Shown here piece after piece: positions 8,136-17,787 of a stretch of 64,000 nt of DNA. Under the pieces are notes generated by a model. It was given only the letters and a program-made list of their open reading frames with translations, was not told the DNA's origin and ran no database searches. The stretch comes from Sinomonas atrocyanea (GTDB lineage Bacteria > Actinomycetota > Actinomycetes > Actinomycetales > Micrococcaceae). Each line of letters begins with the position of its first letter. Position 1 is the first letter of the stretch. The stretch spans positions 62,001 to 126,000 of the forward strand of contig NZ_JAUSTE010000005.1 of assembly GCF_030812675.1 (NCBI RefSeq), written 5' to 3'. The position numbers were made by a program, and so were the translations under genes.

Positions 8136-9496
8136 GCGCTACGGTGGGCGGCCGGCGCCGCGGCGGCGCGGCGGCGGCGTCGTCGGCCCATCGCGTCCTC
8201 GGAGCGCACGAGTTCCGCGGGATGCGCACGGTGGAGCATCAATTCGCCGTGCCACTGGACCACGGGCGCCCCGACGGAGAGCTGATCGAGGTGTTCGCCC
8301 GCGAGTACGTCTCCGCGGCCCACCCTGCCGACTCCGTGGAGCGCCTGCCGTGGCTCGTGTTCCTCCAGGGCGGCCCCGGCGGTCGGGGCGGCCGCGTGAC
8401 CGGCCTGAGCGGCTGGATGAAGGCCGCGGCGCGGGACTTCCGGATCCTCATGCTGGACCAGCGCGGCACCGGTCTCTCGACCCCCGCAGACCGGACCACG
8501 CTCCCCCGCCGGGGCGGCCCGGCCGAGCAGGCGGCCTACCTCGCGCACTTCAGGGCCGACTCGATCGTCCTCGACTGCGAGGTGATCCGGCGCGAGCTCG
8601 GCTCCGGGCCCTGGACCGTGTTCGGGCAGAGCTTCGGCGGGTTCTGCACCCTCAGCTATCTTTCCCTCGCCCCGCAGGGCGTCCGGCGCGCGATCATCAC
8701 CGGCGGGCTCGCGCCCCTGGACGGACCCGCCGAGCGCGTCTACCGCGCCACCTATGCCAGGGTCGCCGAACGCAATGCGGAGTACTTCGGCTGGTACCCG
8801 GACGACAGGGCACGGCTGGGCGAGGTCATGTCCCACCTGGGATCAGCCGACGAGCGGCTCCCGTCCGGCGAGCGGCTCACGCCCGAGCGGTTCCAGCTCG
8901 TCGGCAGCCTGCTCGGCGGCAACACGCGCGTGGACCAGCTCCACTACCTGCTCGAGGACGCCTTCACCCTCGGCGTGGGCGGGGCGCGCCTCTCCGACGG
9001 GTTTCTGGCCCAGGTGCACGCCCTCGTGACCCGGGCCCCGAACCCGCTCTACGCCGTGCTCCACGAGGCCATCTACGCCCAGGGCGAGGCCAGCGACTGG
9101 GCCGCGTGGAGGGTCCTGGAGGAGCATCCCGGATTCCGGCCGGAGGCCGTGGAGCCGCTGCTGCTCGGCGAGATGGTGATGCCCTGGTACTTCGAGCAGG
9201 ACCCCGCGCTCGTGCCGCTCGCGGAGACCGCGCGGCTCCTGGCCGAGAAGTTCGACTGGGGCCCGCTGTACGATCCGGTCCGCCTCGGGGCGAACGACGT
9301 GCCGGTCGCCGCCGCCGTCTACCGCGACGACATCTTCGTGGACCGTGCCCTCTCCCTCGAGACGGCCGCCCGGGTCCGCGGGCTCGACGTCTGGGAGACC
9401 GGCGACTTCCACCACGACGGGATCTCGGACGATGGCGAGGGCATCTTCGATCGCCTGCTGTCGATGGCCGATCCCGAGCCCGCGCTGGGCGGGTGA
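8132..9496 (+). CDS. Alpha/beta hydrolase, S33 proline iminopeptidase-like
   Basis: A 454-residue alpha/beta hydrolase. The oxyanion motif GGPGG is at 80-84, DQRGTG at 109-114, and the nucleophile elbow GQSFGG places the catalytic Ser at 167; a C-terminal HHDG supplies the likely catalytic His. These are the marks of peptidase family S33, which removes N-terminal proline from peptides. At 454 residues it fits the longer actinobacterial branch rather than ~310-residue bacterial Pip. The GTG start at 8132 overlaps the acetyltransferase TGA (GTGA), implying translational coupling. A hairpin follows the stop. Confidence 0.9.
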   Translation: MSATVGGRRRGGAAAASSAHRVLGAHEFRGMRTVEHQFAVPLDHGRPDGELIEVFAREYVSAAHPADSVERLPWLVFLQGGPGGRGGRVTGLSGWMKAAARDFRILMLDQRGTGLSTPADRTTLPRRGGPAEQAAYLAHFRADSIVLDCEVIRRELGSGPWTVFGQSFGGFCTLSYLSLAPQGVRRAIITGGLAPLDGPAERVYRATYARVAERNAEYFGWYPDDRARLGEVMSHLGSADERLPSGERLTPERFQLVGSLLGGNTRVDQLHYLLEDAFTLGVGGARLSDGFLAQVHALVTRAPNPLYAVLHEAIYAQGEASDWAAWRVLEEHPGFRPEAVEPLLLGEMVMPWYFEQDPALVPLAETARLLAEKFDWGPLYDPVRLGANDVPVAAAVYRDDIFVDRALSLETAARVRGLDVWETGDFHHDGISDDGEGIFDRLLSMADPEPALGG

Positions 9497-9497
9497 C

Positions 9498-9524
9498 GGG
9501 GCGGCCGAGGAATGTCGGCCCCCC
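9498..9524 (+). terminator. Hairpin after the S33 peptidase gene
   Basis: GGCCGA (9503-9508) pairs with TCGGCC (9515-9520) across a 6-nt loop and is extended by GGGG/CCCC with one bulged C. It starts 2 nt after the stop codon. No T-run follows, so it would act as a GC-rich terminator or 3'-end stabiliser. Confidence 0.45.
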
Positions 9525-9648
9525 GTGATGGGATCGGTCCACGGAGGGACACTTCGATTCGGCGCACGACGGCGAGTGGTCGCCGTCGGCTGACGGCGCG
9601 CCGTGGGCCGTCCCCGCGGAGGAGGCCGGGGACCCTCCCCTGAGCTGG

Positions 9649-10927
9649 GTGGAGGCATGGGACCCCGCTCCGGCCGACGCGGAGGCCCTGAGTGAGCCCG
9701 CGCGGCGGGCTGCCGAGCGGCTCTTCCGCATCGACTCGCTCGTGGGCGGGCTCTCGGTCGTCCGGGCGATGGAGTCCCAGCTGCACGCCGACCGCGCCAA
9801 GGACGTCCGGCGCATCGCCGTGCTGCTGGGCGCGGGCTCGGCCGACCCCATGGAACGGCTTGAGGCCCTCTCGCTCACCGCGGCCGAGGTCGCCGCCGAG
9901 CTGTCCCTGCCGCCGCGTGCCGCGCGGGCCGTCCGGATTGCCGCTTCGGACTCCCCGGCTCCGGAATCCCCGCCCCATGAGCCGGCGGTCCAGGGTCGGG
10001 TAGGGCCATCGGTGCCAGCACTCCGGCGCTCGCTGCGGCGGCTCGCCGAGGAATACTCCGCCGACACCTTGGCCGTGCGGTCGCGTGCGGCGCGCGACTA
10101 TCGCCGCGTCGAGATCGATCCCTGCGACGACGGGATGTGCTGCCTCACCGCCTGTCTTCCGCTCGCCGACGGCGCCATGATCGACACCCGGCTGCAGGCC
10201 ATCGCCCGCGCACAGGCCGCCGACGGCCCCCGCACCACGGCCCAGAAGCGCGTGGACGCGTTCACGGGCCTCCTCCTGGCGCCGGTGTCGGGAAGCGGCC
10301 GGGCGCCCATGGATGCGGCGGAGAGGTCGGGGGGCATGGGCGAGCCACGTGGCGGCGTCCGCATGGAGATCGTCGTGACCATCCCGTACCGCACCCTCCT
10401 TCCCGGCGCCGGTCCCGCTACACCTGGTTCCACCACACCCGGCTCCCCTGCCGCAGGGCTGAACCGCGCGGAAGCTCCTGCGGAGATCCAGGGCTATGGG
10501 CTCGTCGATGCCGAGACTGCGCGGTCGCTGGCGGCCCACGCGGCCACCTGGGTGGGCGCTGTCGTCGGCCCGGACTCCGGGCGTCCCCTTGGCGCTCGGC
10601 CGCACCCGCTGCACGCCCCTAGCCGCGCTGCGCCGCTACCTCGCGCTCAGAGACACCGGGTGCACCTTCCACGGGTGCGATGCCCCGCACCCCCGCACGG
10701 AGGCAGACCACATCCACGAGTGGTCACGCGGCGGCAGCACAGGTCCGGACAACCTCGCCCTTCTCTGTCCCGAGCACCACCGCATCAAGACGCTCGGGCA
10801 CTGGAGAGCGGAGCATGACGCCGCGGCGGGCACGACGGTCTGGACCTCGCGCCTCGGCCGCACCCACGTCACGCGCGGCACGCCCCCGGCCCCACCACCA
10901 CGGCCTCCGCAACCGCCCCCGTTCTGA
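9649..10927 (+). pseudogene. DUF222/HNH endonuclease, split by a single-base frameshift
   Basis: The first frame (9649 onward) encodes a DUF222 region: ERLFRIDSLVGGL, LSLPPRAARAVRIA and ARDYRRVEIDP. Just after VVGPDSG the family text continues in the next frame as VPLALGRTRCTPLAALRRYL, then the HNH domain (CTFHGC, ADHIHEW, NLALLCPEHH) to the stop at 10925-10927. Deleting one G from the run at 10579-10581 restores the reading, so a one-base insertion, or a sequencing error, broke the gene. Nuclease residues are otherwise intact. The frame stays open and protein-like back to 9529 but has no ATG/GTG/TTG there; the GTG at 9649 is a provisional start, and the 5' end may be damaged too. DUF222-HNH proteins are multicopy in actinobacteria; their function is not established. 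Confidence 0.8.
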
Positions 10928-10941
10928 GCCCCGCCGGTCCG

Positions 10942-12348
10942 TCAGGCCGGATCGAAGCGTCGGCGCCCCGCCATGGACCGCGTCACGGCAAGTGCGAGCA
11001 CGGCGACGCTGAGGACACCGGCTGCGAGGGCGAGCCCCTCGAACCCGATGAGTGCCATCGCCACCCCGGAGAGGGCGCCGCCGGCGGCGCCCGCGAGGCC
11101 CATGGCGGTGTCGCTCGCGCCCTGCGCCTGGACCCGGTGGACCGGTTCCACGCTCTCGGCCAGCAGGGCGGAGCCGGCGATCGTCGCCGCCGACCATCCG
11201 AGCCCGAGCAGCACGAGGCCCACGGCAACGGCCGCAGGGCTCGGCGCCCCGACGGCCGCGACGGCGACGGCGAGCACCAGCACGCCATGGCCGCCTGCGA
11301 GCACCCGACGCCGGCCGTAGCGGTCCGAGAGCCATCCCATGACCGGTGAGAGCGCATACATCCCGGCGATGTGCAGCGAGATCGTGAAGCCGATGAGGGC
11401 GAACGAATCGGTGCTCACATGGCCCTCGTGGCCCATGCCCGCCATGGCGCCGACCGTGACCTGCTGGAGGTGCAGCGGAGTCATCGACATGACCGAGACC
11501 ATGACCGCATGGGCGGCCACGACGCCGACGACGCCGAGGACGGCGTCCGGCGATGTCCGGATGGCGCGCACGCCGCCCCTGAACGCGGCGGCCCACGGCT
11601 GCCCGCCCCGGCGCCCCGACCCGGTGTGGCCCCCGTCTGCGACGCCTTCCCGGACGCCAGCGCGGCGCCGGGCCTCGAGCAGCGGGTCGGGGCGCAGGCC
11701 GAACAGGAGGATCACGGCGGCCAGGGCCATGCCGGCGACGGAGATGACGAACGGCCCGGCCGTCTCGGGCAGGTGGAGGGCTGTGCCGAGGGCGGCGCCC
11801 GGCCGGATGAGGTTGGGGCCCGCGACCGCGCCCACGGTGATCGACCAGACGACGAGCGAGAGGTCGCGGCCGCGGTGGGCCGCCCCGGCGAGGTCGACGG
11901 CCGCGAAGCGCGACTGGAGGTTCACGGCTGTCCCCACCCCGAGAAGCGCCCCGCCGGCGAGGAGCAGCGCCAAGGAGGAGGCGACGGTCGAGAGCACGAC
12001 GGCGAGCGAGCCGGCCATCGCGAGGGCGAGGCCTGAGACGAGCGCGGTGCGGCGGCCCCTCGCGGCGGCAAGGCCCGCCAGGGGCAGCGCGGCGACCGCG
12101 GCCGTGAGGGTCAGCACGGTCGTCACCGACCCGGCCCACGCGTCGGAGCCGCCGTACTGGACCGCGAGCAGGGAGCCGATCGCGAGCGTCGCACCGTTCC
12201 CGAGACCGCTCAGCAGCTGTGCGGAGGCCAGCACGCCGACGGTCCTGCGCTGCACCCCGCGGTGCGCCGGGGCGGCCGGTTCCGCAGTGCCCGGCCGCGG
12301 CCCGGCCGGCCGGGCGGTGCCCGGCTCCGGCGCGGCCGGCTCAGGCAT
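10942..12348 (-). CDS. MFS transporter
   Basis: A 468-residue membrane protein with about 12 hydrophobic helices, in two halves separated by a hydrophilic loop near residues 225-260. LSDRYGRRR is the conserved MFS A-motif (here between helices 8 and 9), and an ARGRRTALV version lies between helices 2 and 3. The first ~30 residues are a Pro/Ala/Gly-rich tail (repeats of [13 protein letters not shown]) before the first helix. The substrate is unknown; drug/proton antiport is the commonest role of this architecture. The ATG at 12348 lies 8 nt inside the end of uvrB, so translation is probably coupled to uvrB, an arrangement seen as likely operonic but not functionally explained. Confidence 0.88.
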   Translation of the reverse strand: MPEPAAPEPGTARPAGPRPGTAEPAAPAHRGVQRRTVGVLASAQLLSGLGNGATLAIGSLLAVQYGGSDAWAGSVTTVLTLTAAVAALPLAGLAAARGRRTALVSGLALAMAGSLAVVLSTVASSLALLLAGGALLGVGTAVNLQSRFAAVDLAGAAHRGRDLSLVVWSITVGAVAGPNLIRPGAALGTALHLPETAGPFVISVAGMALAAVILLFGLRPDPLLEARRRAGVREGVADGGHTGSGRRGGQPWAAAFRGGVRAIRTSPDAVLGVVGVVAAHAVMVSVMSMTPLHLQQVTVGAMAGMGHEGHVSTDSFALIGFTISLHIAGMYALSPVMGWLSDRYGRRRVLAGGHGVLVLAVAVAAVGAPSPAAVAVGLVLLGLGWSAATIAGSALLAESVEPVHRVQAQGASDTAMGLAGAAGGALSGVAMALIGFEGLALAAGVLSVAVLALAVTRSMAGRRRFDPA

Positions 12349-14449
12349 GTCCGGCCGCCTGCATCTGGCGGAGCTCCTTCTTCAGGTCGGAGACCTCGTC
12401 CCTCAGGCGGGCTGCGAGCTCGAACTGGAGCTCTGCGGCGGCGCCGTGCATCTGCTCGGTCAGCTGCGCGATGAGCCCGATGAGGTCCTCGGCCGGGGCG
12501 GCCGCGACCCCGTCCTTGCGGACGGTCTCCTGCCCGGCCGCGACGGCCCGGGCCGCGGAGTACCCGCGCTTGCCCTTGCCGTAGTCGAACTGCTTGATCA
12601 GCTTCTCGGTGTCCTGGTCCTCGCGTGCGAGCTGGTCGGTGATGTCGGCGATCCGCTTGCGCAGGGGCTGGGGATCGATCCCCCGCTCCTTGTTGAACGC
12701 CATCTGGATCTCGCGGCGGCGATTCGTCTCGTCGATGGCCTGGGCCATGGAGTCGGTGATCTTGTCCGCGTACATGTGGACCTGTCCGGAGACGTTGCGC
12801 GCCGCGCGGCCGATCGTCTGGATGAGCGACGTCGCCGAGCGCAGGAAGCCCTCCTTGTCGGCATCGAGGATGCTCACGAGCGAGACCTCGGGGAGGTCCA
12901 GGCCTTCGCGGAGGAGGTTGATGCCCACCAGGACGTCGAACGTGCCGAGCCGCAGCTCGCGCAGGAGCTCGACGCGGCGGAGGGTGTCGACGTCGGAATG
13001 GAGGTACTGGACCTTGACGCCGTGGCCGAGCAGGTACTCGGTGAGGTCCTCGGCCATCCGCTTGGTGAGGGTCGTGACGAGCACGCGCTCATCCCGCTCG
13101 ACCCGGTCGCGGATCTCGCCGAGGAGGTCGTCGATCTGCCCCTTCGTCGGCTTGACCACCACCTCGGGGTCCACGAGGCCGGTGGGCCGGATGATCTGCT
13201 GCACCACGCCGTCGGCCTTGCCGAGCTCGTACTTGCCGGGGGTGGCGGAGAGGTAGATGGTCTGGCCGATCCGCTCGAGGAACTCGTCCCACTTCAGGGG
13301 GCGGTTGTCCATCGCTGAGGGCAGCCGGAAGCCGTGCTCGACGAGGGTGCGCTTGCGCGACATGTCCCCCTCGTACATGGCCCCGATCTGCGGGACGGTC
13401 ACATGGGACTCGTCGATGACGAGCAGGAAGTCGTCCGGGAAGTAGTCCAGGAGGCAGTGCGGGGCGGTACCCGGGCCGCGGCCGTCGATGTGCCGGGAGT
13501 AGTTCTCGATGCCGTTGCAGAATCCCATCTGCTGCATCATCTCGAGGTCGTAGGTGGTGCGCATGCGCAGCCGCTGGGCCTCGACGAGCTTGTTCTGCGA
13601 CTCGAGCAGCTGCAGCCGCTCGGCGAGCTCGTCCTCGATGCCCTGGATCGCCTTGGCCATCCGCTCGGGTCCGGCGACGTAGTGGCTCGCGGGGAAGACG
13701 TACATCTCCGTCTCCTCGCGGATCACCTCGCCCGTCAGGGGGTGCAGGGTATGGATCGACTCGATCTCGTCGCCGAAGAACTCGATCCGCAGCGCCTGCT
13801 CCTCGTACATGGGGATGATCTCGACCGTGTCGCCCCGGACGCGGAAGGTGCCGCGGTGGAAGTCCATGTCGTTGCGGACGTACTGCATGGCGACGAACCG
13901 GCGCAGGAGCGCGTCCCGGTCCATCTCCATCCCGCGCCGCAGGGTGACCATCCCGGCGACGTACTCCTCGGGCGTGCCCAGGCCGTAGATGCACGAGACG
14001 GTCGCGACCACGACCACGTCACGGCGGGTGAGCAGGGCGTTCGTCGCCGAGTGGCGCAGCCGCTCGACCTCCTCGTTGACCGAGGAGTCCTTCTCGATGT
14101 AGGTGTCCGACTGCGGCACGTAGGCCTCGGGCTGGTAGTAGTCGTAGTAGGAGACGAAGTACTCGACGGCGTTGTTGGGCAGGAGCTCGCGGAACTCGTT
14201 GGCCAGCTGCGCCGCGAGGGTCTTGTTCTGCACCATGACGAGGGTCGGGCGCTGGAGCTTCTCGATCACCCAGGCTGTCGTGGCGCTCTTGCCGGTGCCG
14301 GTCGCGCCGAGGAGCACCACGTCCTTCTCGCCGTTCTGGATGCGCTCGGCGATCTCGGCGATCGCGGTCGGCTGGTCCCCTGCCGGCTGGTACTCGCTGA
14401 TCACCTCGAAGGGCGCGACGACGCGGTTGATCTCCTGGGCAAGGCTCAT
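12341..14449 (-). CDS. uvrB: Excinuclease ABC subunit B
   Basis: UvrB is the helicase-like damage verifier of nucleotide excision repair; it receives DNA from UvrA and recruits UvrC. At 702 residues it is full length. Walker A GATGTGKS is at 48-55, the damage-probing beta-hairpin [12 protein letters not shown] at 101-112, helicase motif II is IDESH, motif [11 protein letters not shown], and the C-terminal UVR coiled coil ([20 protein letters not shown]) that binds UvrC is present. The ATG at 14449 has TAGATT 6 nt upstream and no Shine-Dalgarno, implying a leaderless start. An operator-like inverted repeat sits over the -35 region. The MFS gene overlaps the 3' end. Confidence 0.98.
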   Translation of the reverse strand: MSLAQEINRVVAPFEVISEYQPAGDQPTAIAEIAERIQNGEKDVVLLGATGTGKSATTAWVIEKLQRPTLVMVQNKTLAAQLANEFRELLPNNAVEYFVSYYDYYQPEAYVPQSDTYIEKDSSVNEEVERLRHSATNALLTRRDVVVVATVSCIYGLGTPEEYVAGMVTLRRGMEMDRDALLRRFVAMQYVRNDMDFHRGTFRVRGDTVEIIPMYEEQALRIEFFGDEIESIHTLHPLTGEVIREETEMYVFPASHYVAGPERMAKAIQGIEDELAERLQLLESQNKLVEAQRLRMRTTYDLEMMQQMGFCNGIENYSRHIDGRGPGTAPHCLLDYFPDDFLLVIDESHVTVPQIGAMYEGDMSRKRTLVEHGFRLPSAMDNRPLKWDEFLERIGQTIYLSATPGKYELGKADGVVQQIIRPTGLVDPEVVVKPTKGQIDDLLGEIRDRVERDERVLVTTLTKRMAEDLTEYLLGHGVKVQYLHSDVDTLRRVELLRELRLGTFDVLVGINLLREGLDLPEVSLVSILDADKEGFLRSATSLIQTIGRAARNVSGQVHMYADKITDSMAQAIDETNRRREIQMAFNKERGIDPQPLRKRIADITDQLAREDQDTEKLIKQFDYGKGKRGYSAARAVAAGQETVRKDGVAAAPAEDLIGLIAQLTEQMHGAAAELQFELAARLRDEVSDLKKELRQMQAAGHA

Positions 14450-14455
14450 GGTCCC

Positions 14456-14489
14456 AATCTACGCCGGGCAGCGGACAGCTGGTGTCCGC
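14456..14489 (-). promoter_or_regulatory. uvrB promoter with 7-bp inverted repeat
   Basis: TAGATT (minus strand, 14456-14461) lies 6 nt before the uvrB ATG. At 14471-14489 GCGGACA and TGTCCGC form a perfect 7-bp inverted repeat with a 5-nt spacer, covering the -35 region. The half-sites do not match the LexA CGAAC-N4-GTTCG form. It could be an operator or a weak coaE 3' hairpin. Confidence 0.45.
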
Positions 14490-14540
14490 AGGGCGGCGCG
14501 ATCGCCGTGGGCTGACACCGGGGCCTGCGGGGGCCGGTGC

Positions 14541-15158
14541 TCAGCCCTCCCGGGCGGCCGCGGGCGCGAGCACCTCGTCCCAGAGCCGGTCGACGGCCGC
14601 GCGCAGGGCGGGGAGGGAACCGGTGTTGGCCACCACGTGGTCCGCGGCGGCGAGGCGCTGCTCGCGCGTGGCCTGGGCGGCCATGCGGGACCTCGCCTCG
14701 GCCTCGTCCATCCCGTTGCGGGCGAGCAGCCTGGCCAGGCGGACGTCGTCGGGGGCATCGACGACCACGACGACGTCGAACGCGCCCGCCTGCCCGGTCT
14801 CCACCAGCAGGGGGATGTCCTGGACCACGACGGCGTGCGGGTCGGCGGCGGCGGCTTCGCCCGCGAGCTGCGCGGCGCGCGCCCGCACGCGCGGGTGGAT
14901 GATCGCGTTGAGCATCTCCCGGCGGGACGGGTCGGCGAACACGACGGCGCCCAGCGCGGCGCGGTCGAGCGTGCCGTCGGGGGCGAGGATCCCCTCCCCG
15001 AACGCCTCGACGACCTCGGCGAGCCCGTCGCTGCCGGGCGCCACGGCCTCGCGCGCCAGGACGTCCGCGTCCACGATCACGGCCCCGCGCTCGGAAAGCC
15101 GGCGCGACACCTCCGACTTCCCCGCGGCGATCCCGCCTGTCAGGCCCACTCTCAGCAC
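14541..15158 (-). CDS. coaE: Dephospho-CoA kinase
   Basis: Last enzyme of coenzyme A synthesis: phosphorylates the 3'-OH of dephospho-CoA. The 205-residue protein begins with the P-loop [11 protein letters not shown] (5-15), followed by [10 protein letters not shown] (conserved Asp pair), the [10 protein letters not shown] helix and DIPLLVE, all diagnostic of CoaE. Length matches the single-domain form; the fused C-terminal domain seen in mycobacteria is absent. The start is GTG at 15158, 6 nt after TAGGCT on the minus strand. It reads towards uvrB, 91 nt away, and is divergent from yigZ. Confidence 0.97.
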   Translation of the reverse strand: MLRVGLTGGIAAGKSEVSRRLSERGAVIVDADVLAREAVAPGSDGLAEVVEAFGEGILAPDGTLDRAALGAVVFADPSRREMLNAIIHPRVRARAAQLAGEAAAADPHAVVVQDIPLLVETGQAGAFDVVVVVDAPDDVRLARLLARNGMDEAEARSRMAAQATREQRLAAADHVVANTGSLPALRAAVDRLWDEVLAPAAAREG

Positions 15159-15218
15159 GGCACCAGCCTAGTGGAGCCGGGCACGCCCTCGCGGCCCACG
15201 CCTCCTAGACTGGGCCCG
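15159..15218. promoter_or_regulatory. Divergent promoter region coaE / yigZ
   Basis: A 60-bp gap. Minus-strand TAGGCT (15165-15170) is 6 nt before the coaE GTG; plus-strand TAGACT (15206-15211) is 7 nt before the yigZ GTG. Both look like -10 elements of leaderless genes. Confidence 0.5.
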
Positions 15219-15896
15219 GTGACCGATACGCCGAGCCATGCCACGACCTACACGACCGTCGACGGGGAGCACCGGCACGAGCTCGAGGTCAAGCGGTCGC
15301 GCTTCATCACCGTGCTGCGGCGGGTGGCGGCCGAGGACGAGGCCCGCGCCCTGGTCGCCGATCTGCGGCGCGAGTACCACGATGCGCGCCACCACTGCAG
15401 CGCGTTCGTCCTCGGCCCGGACCGCACAACCCAGCGCAGCAGCGACGACGGCGAACCCTCGGGCACGGCGGGAATCCCGATGCTGGAGGCGCTCCTGCGG
15501 CGCCAGACGCACGACGGCGTCGCCGACCTCAGCGACGTCGCTGCCGTGGTCGTGAGGTACTTCGGCGGGATCCTCCTGGGCGCCGGCGGCCTGGTGCGGG
15601 CGTACTCGGAGTCGGTCTCGGCGGCGCTGGACGCCGCCCCGCTCCTGAGCCGCCGGAGGCTCCGGCTCATCGGGATCGACGTGCCGCATGCCGCGGCGCC
15701 GCGCCTCGAGAACGAGCTCCGCGCCGCGGGCGTGCTGGTGGTCGGCACCGACTACGGCGCCGCGGGGGCGAGGCTGCGGGTGGCGCTGACGGACACCGAC
15801 GCCCACGCCGCGGAGTTCACGGCGCGGCTCGCCGGCCTGACGGCCGGGACTGCCGAGGCCGTGGGCCTCGGGACCTCCTGGGTGGATGTGCGCTGA
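15219..15896 (+). CDS. yigZ: YigZ/IMPACT family protein (UPF0029)
   Basis: A 225-residue protein of the YigZ/IMPACT family. The N-terminal domain has the hallmark KRSRFIT, HHCSAFVLG, SSDDGEPSGTAGIPMLEAL and VVRYFGGILLGAGGLVRAYS motifs; the C-terminal ~80 residues are the smaller DUF1949 ferredoxin-like domain. Eukaryotic IMPACT modulates Gcn2; the bacterial role is unsettled, with translation or nucleic-acid binding suggested. GTG at 15219 lies 7 nt after TAGACT and has no Shine-Dalgarno. It is a single-gene unit, divergent from coaE and followed by a hairpin. Confidence 0.93.
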   Translation: MTDTPSHATTYTTVDGEHRHELEVKRSRFITVLRRVAAEDEARALVADLRREYHDARHHCSAFVLGPDRTTQRSSDDGEPSGTAGIPMLEALLRRQTHDGVADLSDVAAVVVRYFGGILLGAGGLVRAYSESVSAALDAAPLLSRRRLRLIGIDVPHAAAPRLENELRAAGVLVVGTDYGAAGARLRVALTDTDAHAAEFTARLAGLTAGTAEAVGLGTSWVDVR

Positions 15897-15953
15897 AGCA
15901 GCTGGCACAGAGGCGGAGGCGCACTGACGCTGGCGCCCCCGGGACACTGAGGC

Positions 15954-15984
15954 GGGGGCGGGTGCTGGGGATGAACCCGCCCCC
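15954..15984 (+). terminator. Hairpin downstream of yigZ
   Basis: GGGGGCGGGT (15954-15963) pairs perfectly with ACCCGCCCCC (15975-15984) over an 11-nt loop, 57 nt after the yigZ stop. No T-run follows. Likely a GC-rich terminator facing the converging rpsA unit. Confidence 0.4.
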
Positions 15985-16043
15985 TCGGCCACCGTAGGGA
16001 CCAGGCCCGCAGCGCCGTCAGGGGAAAAAGGCCCGGGGACGCG

Positions 16044-16081
16044 GCGAGGGCGGGCCCTGCCTGAGCAGGACCCGCCCTCGC
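16044..16081 (-). terminator. rpsA terminator
   Basis: A long hairpin of about 17 bp (one mismatch) with a CTGA loop, 43 nt beyond the rpsA stop. In the minus-strand reading a CTTTTT tract follows about 14 nt later, at 16023-16031. The size and place fit the end of the rpsA unit. Confidence 0.65.
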
Positions 16082-16123
16082 CAGCGGTTTCGGTACCGAC
16101 GGCCTAGGCGGCCGCGGTCACGA

Positions 16124-17587
16124 TCAGTTGCCGGTCAGCTTCTCGCGGAGCGCGGCGAGTGCCTCGTCCGAGGCGAGCGTGCCGTGCTCGGACGCCGGGG
16201 CCTCGGAGGAGTAGGTGGTCGGCGCCGCCTCGTGGCCACCGGACGCGGCGGCCGCGTCGTCGGCAAGGTGCTGCGAGACCTGCTTCTTGTGCGCCTCCCA
16301 GCGGGCCTGGGCGTCGGCGTACTGCTGCTCCCACGCGGCGCGCTGCGTCTCGTAGCCCTCGAGCCACTCGTTGGACTCCGGGTCGAAGCCCTCCGGGTAC
16401 TTGTAGTTGCCCTCCTCGTCGTACTCGGCAGCCATGCCGTAGAGCGCCGGGTCGAACTCGGTGGAGTCCGGGTCCACGCCCTCGTTGGCCTGCTTGAGCG
16501 ACAGGGAGATGCGGCGACGCTCGAGGTCGATGTCGATGACCTTGACGAAGAGCTCGTCGCCCACGGAGACAACCTGCTCGGCGAGGTCCACGTGGCGGAC
16601 CGCCAGCTCGGAGATGTGCACGAGGCCCTCGATGCCGTCCTCGACGCGGACGAACGCGCCGAACGGGACGAGCTTCGTGACCTTGCCCGGGACGACCTGG
16701 CCCAGCGCATGCGTGCGGGCGAAGGTCTGCCACGGATCCTCCTGGGTCGCCTTGAGCGACAGGGAGACGCGCTCGCGGTCCAGATCCACCTCGAGGACCT
16801 CGACCGTGACCTCCTGGCCGACCTCGACAACCTCGGACGGGTGGTCGATGTGCTTCCAGGACAGCTCCGAGACGTGCACGAGGCCGTCGACGCCGCCGAG
16901 GTCCACGAACGCACCGAAGTTGACGATCGAGGAGACGACGCCCGTGCGGACCTGGCCCTTCTCGAGCTTGTTGAGGAAGGAGGAGCGGACCTCGGACTGG
17001 GTCTGCTCGAGCCACGCACGGCGGGACAGGACCACGTTGTTGCGGTTCTTGTCGAGCTCGATGATCTTCGCCTCGAGCTTCTGGCCGATGTAGGGCGCCA
17101 GGTCGCGGACGCGGCGCATCTCGACCAGCGAGGCCGGGAGGAAGCCACGGAGGCCGATGTCGAGGATGAGACCACCCTTGACCACCTCGATGACGGTGCC
17201 GGTGACGACGCCGTCCTCCTCCTTGATCTTCTCGATGTCGCCCCAGGCGCGCTCGTACTGTGCGCGCTTCTTGGACAGGATCAGGCGGCCTTCCTTGTCC
17301 TCCTTGGTGAGAACGAGGGCCTCGACCTGATCGCCGACGGCGACGACCTCGGACGGGTCGACGTCGTGCTTGATGGAGAGCTCGCGGGAGGGGATGACAC
17401 CCTCCGTCTTGTACCCGATGTCAAGGAGGACCTCGTCGCGGTCGACCTTGACAACGGTGCCCTCGACAAGGTCGCCGTCGTTGAAGTACTTGATGGTGGC
17501 GTCGACGGCGGCGAGGAACTCCTCGGGCGTGCCGATGTCGTTGATGGCGACCTGCGGCGTGGAGGAGGTCGTGGAGGTGATGGTCAT
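16124..17587 (-). CDS. rpsA: 30S ribosomal protein S1
   Basis: Ribosomal protein S1 helps bind and unfold structured mRNA at the 30S subunit. The 487-residue protein has four S1 RNA-binding domains (roughly residues 37-106, 123-190, 208-277 and 294-363), each with the G-x-V repeat patterns such as GTVVKVDRDEVLLDIG and GVVSSIVNFGAFVDLGGVDGLVHVSEL, followed by an acidic, Trp/Tyr-rich tail ending EALAALREKL. Four domains is the usual actinobacterial form, against six in E. coli. The ATG at 17587 has GGAG about 10 nt upstream and sits behind a ~100-nt leader with a strong promoter. Single-gene unit ended by a clear terminator. Confidence 0.98.
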   Translation of the reverse strand: MTITSTTSSTPQVAINDIGTPEEFLAAVDATIKYFNDGDLVEGTVVKVDRDEVLLDIGYKTEGVIPSRELSIKHDVDPSEVVAVGDQVEALVLTKEDKEGRLILSKKRAQYERAWGDIEKIKEEDGVVTGTVIEVVKGGLILDIGLRGFLPASLVEMRRVRDLAPYIGQKLEAKIIELDKNRNNVVLSRRAWLEQTQSEVRSSFLNKLEKGQVRTGVVSSIVNFGAFVDLGGVDGLVHVSELSWKHIDHPSEVVEVGQEVTVEVLEVDLDRERVSLSLKATQEDPWQTFARTHALGQVVPGKVTKLVPFGAFVRVEDGIEGLVHISELAVRHVDLAEQVVSVGDELFVKVIDIDLERRRISLSLKQANEGVDPDSTEFDPALYGMAAEYDEEGNYKYPEGFDPESNEWLEGYETQRAAWEQQYADAQARWEAHKKQVSQHLADDAAAASGGHEAAPTTYSSEAPASEHGTLASDEALAALREKLTGN

Positions 17588-17694
17588 GTAGTAGGGGCTC
17601 CGATGTGGATAGTTGGTCGGTCAGCCAGACACGTGCGGCCGCACGGACTCCGGCTGAAGTGTTGGTGGTGGTGCTGCGCACTACGCGCCCCACC

Positions 17695-17724
17695 AGTTTA
17701 GTTGGCGGCCTCAACACGGGTCAA
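17695..17724 (-). promoter_or_regulatory. rpsA promoter
   Basis: On the minus strand TTGACC (17719-17724) and TAAACT (17695-17700) are separated by 18 nt, close to the sigma-70-type consensus and the best promoter in this half of the window. It predicts a 5' leader of roughly 100 nt, unlike the leaderless genes around it, which fits autoregulation of S1 through its own leader, as known in other bacteria. Confidence 0.7.
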
Positions 17725-17787
17725 AACGGCGTCCGCTCTCAGCGGGTCCGCGCGCGGCCGCCCCCGATTCTACCCGCGGAGCCGGCG

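Noticed and set aside
15219-15896. YigZ as part of the rpsA unit
   Set aside because: The genes converge and hairpins separate them.
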